Below are positions 30,473 to 36,161 of a stretch of DNA of 36,161 nt, one piece after another; position 1 is the first letter of the stretch; the number at the start of each line of letters is the position of its first letter. A program made the translations under genes and the position numbers. The notes beneath the pieces were generated by a model, which was given only the letters and a program-made list of their open reading frames with translations, made no database searches and was not told the DNA's origin. This DNA is from an uncultured Alphaproteobacteria bacterium (GTDB lineage: Bacteria; Pseudomonadota; Alphaproteobacteria; Rs-D84): positions 1-36,161 of the forward strand of contig CAKQNS010000006.1 in assembly GCA_934255455.1 (NCBI GenBank), written 5' to 3'.

Positions 30473-31297
30473 ATGAAGAAAACAGACAGTGATAAAAAAA
30501 TAGCATTGATTGCCGGCGCGTTGGATTTGCCATTCTTTACGCGCGACGCATTACAACGCGCTGGATGGGATATATATATTGTTGGGCTGAAAAATTTTGT
30601 AAACCCAAAATTAAATCCCGATTTGGTTGTACGATTGGGCGGTGCGTGGCCCGCCATTCGGCAATTTCGCCGCCGCGGCATTCGCAAATTGACATTTGTT
30701 GGCGCATTGGGGCATCCGAATTTTGCCGATATGCGTCCCGATTGGTGGTCAATCGGTTTATTGATAAGTATTATGAAACATCAACGGGGGTATGATTCCA
30801 TGGGGGTTGCATTGAACAAGGCACTGGAAAAACGCGGTTTTGAAATCGTTGCCGCCCAAGATGCGGCGCCGGAACTGGCATTTGAAACGGCGGGGGTAAA
30901 AACCCGCACAAAACCCAGCGCACGCGACGCGCGTGACATTGAACGCGCCGTGGATGTTTCGCACACGATTGGCGCCGCCGACATCGGTGCATCGGTTGTG
31001 GTTGATAAACAGGTCATCGCGGTCGAGGCCGCCGAAGGCACGGCAAAAATGCTGGACCGCGTGGTTGAAATGCGTAAAAACAAACGCCGCGCCAGTGGCG
31101 TATTTGCAAAAATGACCAAACCGGGCCAGGATCTGCGTATTGATATCCCGGCCATTGGTGTTGATACTGTGCGTGCGGTTGCGGCGGCGCACCTGCGCGG
31201 AATTATTGTGAACGCAAAAACATGTTTCGTCGTGGACAAGGCGGCCACCATTCGCGCCGCAAATGATGCCAAGATATTTATTGTGGCGGTTGAATAA
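30473..31297 (+). CDS. lpxI: UDP-2,3-diacylglucosamine pyrophosphatase LpxI
   Basis: A 274-residue protein of the LpxI family, the enzyme that many alphaproteobacteria use instead of LpxH to hydrolyse UDP-2,3-diacylglucosamine to lipid X and UMP in lipid A synthesis. The N-terminal domain opens IALIAGALDLPFFTRDAL and contains the KLTFVGALGHPNF block; the C-terminal domain has GIGADIGASVVVD-like GAADIGASVVVDKQVIAVEAAEGT and the catalytic-site tract KPGQDLRIDIPAIGVDT. I start at ATG 30473 and not at the in-frame ATG at 30437, which lies in the promoter. It stands alone between divergent barrel genes and convergent parC, with a terminator shared with parC. Confidence 0.92.
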   Translation: MKKTDSDKKIALIAGALDLPFFTRDALQRAGWDIYIVGLKNFVNPKLNPDLVVRLGGAWPAIRQFRRRGIRKLTFVGALGHPNFADMRPDWWSIGLLISIMKHQRGYDSMGVALNKALEKRGFEIVAAQDAAPELAFETAGVKTRTKPSARDARDIERAVDVSHTIGAADIGASVVVDKQVIAVEAAEGTAKMLDRVVEMRKNKRRASGVFAKMTKPGQDLRIDIPAIGVDTVRAVAAAHLRGIIVNAKTCFVVDKAATIRAANDAKIFIVAVE

Positions 31298-31323
31298 AAA
31301 AATGCGCAGATGGCGCATTTTTT
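31297..31323. terminator. Bidirectional terminator between lpxI and parC
   Basis: AAAAAATGCGC (31297-31307), loop AGATG, GCGCATTTTTT (31313-31323). A and T runs on both sides allow action on both convergent genes. Confidence 0.88.
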
Positions 31324-33553
31324 ATTTCGTAAATTTACCCGTACGCGGGAAACCCAATGGTACGGTGCGCCCCTGGGATGCACGCCGGCCACGCCATGGC
31401 GCCCAATCATCCAATTTGGTTGTGCCCCGCCCCGTTGTCCAACCGAAACCATCGGCCGCGTTAAAGAACATAACATCCAAAACGTATGTGCGTTCGGCAT
31501 TATATTTTTGCAGAATTACGCCCTTGCCCCGGGTCATTTCGGGAATTTCCGCCGTATCAAATATCAACAGTTTATCGTTCGACCCCGACATGGCAATTGT
31601 ATCACCCGTGACGGCAACACACATAATCGCCGGATTCGCCGCGTCCGTATTCATAACCTGTTTGCCATTTTTCGTCTGGGCCAGGCAATTTTCACCCGAC
31701 ACAATAAACCCGGTACCGTGCCGTCCAACCAACAAATATTTGGCCGACGCATCCAACACGAATGCGCGCACTATCGTTTCGGTTGCGCCAATGTCCGCCA
31801 TTAAACGCACAGATTCCCCGAACCCACGCGCCGACGGCAATTCGTTCGCCGCCAATGTGAACATTTTGCCACCCGATGTAAACAAATTGATTTTATCGGT
31901 CGACATCGCGTGGAACGCGAATTGCAGTTCGTCGCCCTCTTTGAATTTCAAATCCAAATTGTTCAAATCCAATGTGCCCTTGGCCGCGCGAATCCATCCC
32001 ATTGTGGACAGAATGATGGTCAATGGTTCTTTTTCAATGAATTCGTCCGCATTTACAACAATCTCTTCGGTTTGTTCCGCCCAGGTTGTGCGACGACGCC
32101 CCAATGCGGTCTTTTTATCATAACGCTTTTTAATGTCACTGAACCACGCCTTTAACTGGTCGCGTTGCATCTGGTCAGATGCCAGCAATTCCTGCAACTG
32201 TTTTTGTTCCGCCAATAACTCGGCATCCTCGCGCCGGATTTCCATTTCTTCCAATTTACGCAAACTGCGCAGGCGGGTGTTCAATATGGCCTCGACCTGA
32301 ACCTCGGTCAATTTGAATTCCGACATCAATACGGATTTCGCATCATCTTCGGTTCTGATGATTTCAATAACGCGGTCCAAATTCAGATACACAATCAGCA
32401 ATCCACCCAAAATTTCCAACCGGCGTTCAATATTGCCCAAACGCCAATTAGTGCGACGGATTAAAACATTTTTCTGGTGCGCAATAAATTCACGCAGAAC
32501 CGCCCCAATCCCCATCACACGCGGCGCACCGTTGGTATCGATTACATTGAAATTCATATTGAATCGATATTCCAAATCGGTCATCGCAAACAGATGCGCC
32601 ATCATTTTATCCAATGGAACATTGCGGCTTTTCGGTGTGATAACAATGCGCACATCGGTTGTTGATTCATCGACAATATCATCAACCAACGGCAATTTGC
32701 GCGCATCAATCAGACCGGCAATTTGTTCCACCAATTTTGATTTCAGCAATCCATACGGGATTTCGGTGATAACCACCTGCTCGGCCCCACGGTCCAGTTT
32801 TTCAATTTCCCATTTTGCGCGAATACGAAATGCCCCGCGGCCCGTTTCATAGTTTTTAACAATTGTATCAAAACTGTCAATTAAAACGCCGCCCGTTGGG
32901 AAATCGGGGCCAACCATCTTTTTCATAATCTGGGCGGTGGTCGCGTCTGGTTTATCCACCACCAGGTTCAGTGCGTCACAAACCTCGGCCACATTATGGG
33001 TCGGGATATTCGTTGCCATACCAACCGCAATACCCATACCGCCGTTGGCCAACAAGTTTGGAAACGCGCCCGGCATAACCACCGGTTCAGATGTTGTGCC
33101 ATCAAAATTCGGCATCATATCAACGCTGTTTTCGTCAATACCCTCCATAATCAGCATGGCGGCATCGGTCATTTTAGATTCCGTGTAACGGTACGCCGCC
33201 TGGGGGTCACCGTCGATATTTCCAAAATTTCCCTGGCCATCAATCAGTGGATAACGCACGGAAAAATCCTGGGCCAGACGAACCATTGCATCGTAAACAG
33301 AACTGTCCCCATGGGGGTGATAGTGACCCAACACATCGCCAACCACCGTCGCACATTTACGAAACGCCGCCGACGGGGACAATTTCTGGCGCAACATAGA
33401 ATACAAAATACGGCGATGCACGGGTTTTAACCCATCGCGAACATCGGGCAACGCGCGCGACACAATTGTGCTGACCGCGTATGACAAATAACGCTGGGAC
33501 AATGCATCCGACAGCTGTTGTGATTCAATATTTTCAATAATTTCCTTACTCAT
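31322..33553 (-). CDS. parC: DNA topoisomerase IV subunit A
   Basis: A 743-residue type II topoisomerase A subunit, which with ParE decatenates daughter chromosomes. The breakage-reunion domain opens LSQRYLSYAVSTIVSRALPDVRDGLKPVHRRIL; the catalytic tyrosine is Y123 in AAYRYTESKM. The region homologous to the quinolone-resistance region reads HPHGDSSVYDAMVRLAQ with Ser at 84 and Asp at 88, the usual unmutated residues. The C-terminal domain is short with ParC-like repeats (MTRGKGVILQK) and I see no GyrA box, so ParC is preferred over GyrA. It follows zapA on the same strand but behind a terminator and has its own promoter. Confidence 0.93.
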   Translation of the reverse strand: MSKEIIENIESQQLSDALSQRYLSYAVSTIVSRALPDVRDGLKPVHRRILYSMLRQKLSPSAAFRKCATVVGDVLGHYHPHGDSSVYDAMVRLAQDFSVRYPLIDGQGNFGNIDGDPQAAYRYTESKMTDAAMLIMEGIDENSVDMMPNFDGTTSEPVVMPGAFPNLLANGGMGIAVGMATNIPTHNVAEVCDALNLVVDKPDATTAQIMKKMVGPDFPTGGVLIDSFDTIVKNYETGRGAFRIRAKWEIEKLDRGAEQVVITEIPYGLLKSKLVEQIAGLIDARKLPLVDDIVDESTTDVRIVITPKSRNVPLDKMMAHLFAMTDLEYRFNMNFNVIDTNGAPRVMGIGAVLREFIAHQKNVLIRRTNWRLGNIERRLEILGGLLIVYLNLDRVIEIIRTEDDAKSVLMSEFKLTEVQVEAILNTRLRSLRKLEEMEIRREDAELLAEQKQLQELLASDQMQRDQLKAWFSDIKKRYDKKTALGRRRTTWAEQTEEIVVNADEFIEKEPLTIILSTMGWIRAAKGTLDLNNLDLKFKEGDELQFAFHAMSTDKINLFTSGGKMFTLAANELPSARGFGESVRLMADIGATETIVRAFVLDASAKYLLVGRHGTGFIVSGENCLAQTKNGKQVMNTDAANPAIMCVAVTGDTIAMSGSNDKLLIFDTAEIPEMTRGKGVILQKYNAERTYVLDVMFFNAADGFGWTTGRGTTKLDDWAPWRGRRASQGRTVPLGFPRTGKFTK

Positions 33554-33562
33554 TGCCCATAA

Positions 33563-33591
33563 AATCTAGAACATTTGAAAAAAAATAACAA
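33563..33591 (-). promoter_or_regulatory. Candidate parC promoter
   Basis: On the - strand TTGTTA (33591-33586), 17-base spacer, TAGATT (33568-33563), then nine bases to the ATG at 33553. The -35 directly follows the T-run of the zapA terminator. The leader would be at most two or three bases, and no Shine-Dalgarno is present. Confidence 0.5.
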
Positions 33592-33593
33592 CA

Positions 33594-33618
33594 GAAAAAA
33601 ACAGTCCCGAACCGGGAC
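33594..33618 (-). terminator. Terminator of the zapA operon
   Basis: On the - strand GTCCCG (33618-33613), loop GTT, CGGGAC (33609-33604), then TG and a run of T (33601-33594). It lies immediately after the zapA stop codon. Confidence 0.85.
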
Positions 33619-33620
33619 CA

Positions 33621-33896
33621 TTATGCAATTTTATGTTTTATTTCACGAATTCGCGCCAAAATTTCACGCAAATCGGCCTCGGTCGCGGCGGGTGCCGGGC
33701 GGTTATGAACCTCGTCCGCCAAGACAATGCACAATGTTGCCAACAACGCATTTTCAGGCAACGGCCCAATTTTATCCAAAATTTCACGGGCACGTGCATC
33801 AACCATTTTGCCCAATTCAACCAGGCGTGGTTCTTGGCCATCCTCGCACCCCATGGGGTAATTTTTATTTACAATGGGTATTGAAACGACACTCAT
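33621..33896 (-). CDS. zapA: Cell division protein ZapA
   Basis: A 91-residue ZapA, which binds and bundles FtsZ filaments at mid-cell. The globular part has the pattern VSIPIVNKNYPMGCEDGQEPRLVELGKMVDARAREI, followed by the long helix with LLATLCIVLADEV that forms the dimer or tetramer coiled coil. Length is normal. It overlaps the coiled-coil gene upstream by four bases, and is followed by a terminator. The pairing with a small coiled-coil gene is usual in alphaproteobacteria. Confidence 0.9.
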   Translation of the reverse strand: MSVVSIPIVNKNYPMGCEDGQEPRLVELGKMVDARAREILDKIGPLPENALLATLCIVLADEVHNRPAPAATEADLREILARIREIKHKIA

Positions 33897-34102
33897 TTTA
33901 ACTTCTTTAATATGGACACAGATTTATCAATCAATTGCACCGCGCGGGCATTTTTTTCCCGCAATGTTTTTACCTGTTCGGTCAGGATTGCAACCTCCAG
34001 ATCCGTTTGTTTGCCGGCGGCAACCGCGGTTCCTTGCAGACGGGCGGTGGCATCGGCCAACGAATTCAGTTCTTGAAAAATCTGTTGTTTTATATCGGTC
34101 AT
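33893..34102 (-). CDS. Small coiled-coil protein encoded with ZapA
   Basis: A 69-residue all-helical protein with heptad-like spacing of hydrophobics (LEVAILTEQVKTLREKNARAVQLIDKSVSILKKL). The size, coiled coil and direct upstream position to zapA match the DUF4164-like or ZapB-like partner genes of alphaproteobacteria. A role in FtsZ-ring assembly is inferred from that context. It starts at ATG 34102, in a divergent gap with the acidic protein gene, with no strong ribosome site. Confidence 0.72.
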   Translation of the reverse strand: MTDIKQQIFQELNSLADATARLQGTAVAAGKQTDLEVAILTEQVKTLREKNARAVQLIDKSVSILKKLK

Positions 34103-34147
34103 AGTTTCAGTTTAAGATATTTTTTATATGCGTTCAACCCTAAAATG

Positions 34148-34156
34148 TGATATAAT
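34148..34156 (+). promoter_or_regulatory. Extended -10 promoter of the acidic protein gene
   Basis: TGATATAAT (34148-34156) is a perfect extended -10 (TG, one base, TATAAT). No good -35 is seen 15-18 bases upstream, which fits the extended -10 class. The ATG follows 27 bases later with AGGGG between. Confidence 0.65.
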
Positions 34157-34183
34157 GCCAGCATTGATTCAGGGGCAAGTCAC

Positions 34184-35284
34184 ATGAAAACAAAAATCAT
34201 CTATATTTCTGGCAGTGAAATTTTTGAAATGTCCGATATTCGTGCCGCTTTTGACGAGGTTCGCGCGGCATTAAGTCTGGGCAATGACACGGTATTATTT
34301 GGGGTTCCGGTTGATGCCGATTGCGCATTAGCGGACGTCCAACCGACCGAAGCAAATGCGCCAATTGCCGCAGTGGCAGATGACGCGCCCACGGCCACAA
34401 CCACGACCGATGATGTGGCCCCGATTATTGATGACGCACCCATCGCCGACGCGCCCGCCGAAAATGCACCGGCGGCCCCGCGCGCGACAAAAAAGCCCCG
34501 TGCCACAAAACCCAAAAAGGCCGCCAAACCGGTCGAGGATGCGCCCGCTGATGATGTCGCACCCGCACCAATTGATGTGACGGACACCACAAATGCCGCC
34601 GATGATGCCCCGACAAATGTTGTTTCCATATTATCCGTATTGAAATCCAAGGTCCCGACCGAATCCACAGACATTGAAACACCGGCCCCTGTAACCACGG
34701 ACGCGCCGGCCGCGCCCCAGGACGCCGTCCCAAATTTGACAGACGACGCCCCAGTTGACACTGATGTGACCGAAACAATGGCAGATACGCCGGTTGAAAT
34801 TGACATTACACAACAGGTGTCCGTTGACGATATGATTACAGACGATGCGCCAACCGCCGCCCCAATTGACACGGATGAAAAATCTACACTGGAACAATTG
34901 CTGGAACAAATGGCCCCCCTGCGCGAGGATAAAAACGAAGAACACACCGCCACCATTGACAATGATGAAGACGCACCTGTCGACACGATTTCCGAATTTG
35001 ACAGCACAAATATTGATGACGACATGGGCATATCCGACGATACCGATGCCACATTGGCACAATTGGCATCTGAATTTGCCGAAAACCAAGATAAAATCAC
35101 AGTACCCCAGAAAACCGAAAAAGTTGGGAAAATCGGCAAACTGAAAAACATTTTACCATTCAAGAAAGCCCGTCGCGACGACAACAGTCTGATGGGCGAT
35201 TTATTTGGATGGGCCGGCGTCGCCGCCAATGACGAGGATTTTGCAATGCCCGGATTCTTTACCGGTGTGGCGTCAAAAAAATAG
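34184..35284 (+). CDS. Acidic low-complexity (Asp/Ala/Pro/Thr) protein
   Basis: A 366-residue protein. Residues 1-47 form an ordered start (MKTKIIYISGSEIFEMSDIR, AFDEVRAAL, TVLFGVPVD). Residues about 50-300 are disordered and highly acidic, dominated by DDAP, APAD and TDDAP words, with one basic island of RATKKPRATKPKKAAKP near 100-117. The end is again conserved-looking: a basic IGKLKNILPFKKARRDD and then LMGDLFGWAGVAANDEDFAMPGFFTG. I do not recognise it. The two ordered ends with a charged linker suggest a scaffold or tether. No signal peptide. The next gene follows after 18 bases in the same direction. Confidence 0.85.
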   Translation: MKTKIIYISGSEIFEMSDIRAAFDEVRAALSLGNDTVLFGVPVDADCALADVQPTEANAPIAAVADDAPTATTTTDDVAPIIDDAPIADAPAENAPAAPRATKKPRATKPKKAAKPVEDAPADDVAPAPIDVTDTTNAADDAPTNVVSILSVLKSKVPTESTDIETPAPVTTDAPAAPQDAVPNLTDDAPVDTDVTETMADTPVEIDITQQVSVDDMITDDAPTAAPIDTDEKSTLEQLLEQMAPLREDKNEEHTATIDNDEDAPVDTISEFDSTNIDDDMGISDDTDATLAQLASEFAENQDKITVPQKTEKVGKIGKLKNILPFKKARRDDNSLMGDLFGWAGVAANDEDFAMPGFFTGVASKK

Positions 35285-35302
35285 GCGCTAAATTGATAGC
35301 AC

Positions 35303-36161
35303 ATGGAAACAGAAACGATTTTTAGACTGCTGACGAATTCAGGATTTCGAATCCTGGGGTCGGATGGCGCGTCAATATATCTGGAAGATCCGTCGTGCAT
35401 TTTGCGCAGTTTCCAAACATTTGCCGAATATGCGTGGGTTATTATCACCTGTTTGACGGGCGTGTTGATTTTCGGTTGGGCCGTGTCTATGATTCGCGGT
35501 TCGAAAAACGACATATTTATAAACCTGCGAAATTTAACACTGATTTTCGGAATACTCTCGGCGGCGGGGCCGATTATAAATATGATTTATGGTGGCGATT
35601 TATTTGGGCGCGGATGCCGCACCATAACGGTACAAATATCCGACATAAATAAATTGTTGGAAACACGAAACCTGACCATGACGGCGCGTGACCAATATAA
35701 TTTATACGAAGAATTAAACATATACGATTCTGGGGCGTCGTATGCGGAATCTTTTGTTGCGCCAGATGCCACAAACAGCGCCACCCAACCTGAACTGGTT
35801 GATACAACAATTACGACCGAAATTGCGGTTGCAATCCCATCACAGCAACAACCACCAACCCCGTCCGCCACCCATCGTGATGGCGCAACCAGCGCCAGTG
35901 GCGCGGGGCGTGATGTTATATACACACACGCCGATGGCACGCGCACGCGCCGCACGGGTGGTACGCGCGCATGGCGCAACAATAATCCCGGCAACATCCG
36001 ATATTCGGAATTTTCGCGTCGTATGGGTGCCGTGGGCAGTGCTGGCGGATTTGCGGTTTTCCCGAACGAAGAAACTGGTATGCGCGCAATCACAACACTG
36101 TTGCGCAGTAATTCATACAATCGTTTGACAGTTGCCGGCGCAATCAGCCGATATGCCCCAC
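35303..36161 (+). CDS. Two-helix membrane protein fused to a phage P5-like domain (partial)
   Basis: A frame of 286 codons from ATG 35303 that is still open at the window end, so the gene is cut. Residues about 41-62 (EYAWVIITCLTGVLIFGWAVSM) and 75-95 (LRNLTLIFGILSAAGPIINMIYG) are two membrane helices. A Pro/Thr/Ala-rich linker follows (about 130-205). The end (RAWRNNNPGNIRYSEF...GAVGSAGGFAVFPNEETGMRAITTLL...YNRLTVAGAISRYAP) matches the N-x-NPGNIRY pattern of structural protein P5-like domains found in phage virion and muralytic proteins. It may be a membrane-tethered peptidoglycan-acting protein, perhaps linked to a secretion or conjugation system. There is no clear ribosome site; it may be coupled to the upstream gene. 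Confidence 0.75.
   Translation, partial: METETIFRLLTNSGFRILGSDGASIYLEDPSCILRSFQTFAEYAWVIITCLTGVLIFGWAVSMIRGSKNDIFINLRNLTLIFGILSAAGPIINMIYGGDLFGRGCRTITVQISDINKLLETRNLTMTARDQYNLYEELNIYDSGASYAESFVAPDATNSATQPELVDTTITTEIAVAIPSQQQPPTPSATHRDGATSASGAGRDVIYTHADGTRTRRTGGTRAWRNNNPGNIRYSEFSRRMGAVGSAGGFAVFPNEETGMRAITTLLRSNSYNRLTVAGAISRYAP

Noticed and set aside
34201..35514. 437-codon frame on the - strand rich in Ser, Val, Gly and Ala
   Set aside because: It is the antisense shadow of the low-complexity acidic gene; its composition mirrors the GAC/GCC codons of that gene, and it has no ribosome site.

Overview
The window reads as chromosomal DNA of an uncultured, probably host-associated alphaproteobacterium. 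The basis is an LpxI-type lipid A enzyme, a short coiled-coil gene directly in front of zapA, alphaproteobacterial XRE regulators, beta-barrel outer membrane proteins and a Gram-negative O-antigen/capsule style sugar cluster. The taxon is inferred from gene content only. No rRNA, confident tRNA or CRISPR was seen.

Region 1 (1-11534, all + strand) is one tightly packed surface-polysaccharide operon: four GT2/GT4 glycosyltransferases, a GT10 (fucosyltransferase-type) enzyme, a sugar dehydratase/epimerase, three left-handed beta-helix acyltransferases, an FkbH-like HAD protein, and an FdtA/QdtA-type ketoisomerase, FdtC/QdtC-type acetyltransferase and FdtB/QdtB-type aminotransferase. Those last three point to a dTDP-3-acetamido-3,6-dideoxyhexose (Fuc3NAc or Qui3NAc). 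The operon ends at a perfect 15-bp inverted-repeat terminator.

Region 2 (11562-25602) holds a T7-like (podoviral) virion gene set, all on the - strand: endolysin, holin-like protein, scaffold, major capsid protein, tail tubular A and B, fibre proteins, large terminase, portal. It is broken up by + strand cellular-type genes: yraN plus a small lipoprotein gene, and dnaB plus an XRE regulator plus an unknown gene. The second block sits inside the terminase gene, which is split into an ATPase half and a nuclease half about 3.3 kb apart. The portal also looks C-terminally short, and no integrase or small terminase is visible. A histone H1-like lysine/alanine/proline repeat protein lies between scaffold and capsid genes. 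The whole looks like a decayed or domesticated phage, possibly a gene-transfer-agent-like remnant (inference). It is preceded by a strong promoter followed by a mini-ORF and two tandem terminators.

Region 3 (25647-28037) is a small regulatory island: birA with a winged-helix gene, a repressor reduced to its HTH domain with a palindromic operator, and two consecutive structured RNA candidates. The first has C/U-rich loops resembling anti-Shine-Dalgarno sequence. The second has mutually exclusive helices ending in a terminator 25 bases upstream of an XRE regulator gene.

Region 4 (28039-36161) is housekeeping: an RlmD/TrmA-type RNA methyltransferase, two beta-barrel proteins, lpxI, parC, zapA with its partner gene, a very acidic low-complexity protein, and at the right edge a two-helix membrane protein fused to a phage-P5-like domain, cut by the window end. 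Several + strand genes (yraN, dnaB, lpxI) have a -10 box exactly 7 bases before the ATG and no Shine-Dalgarno, suggesting leaderless mRNAs.
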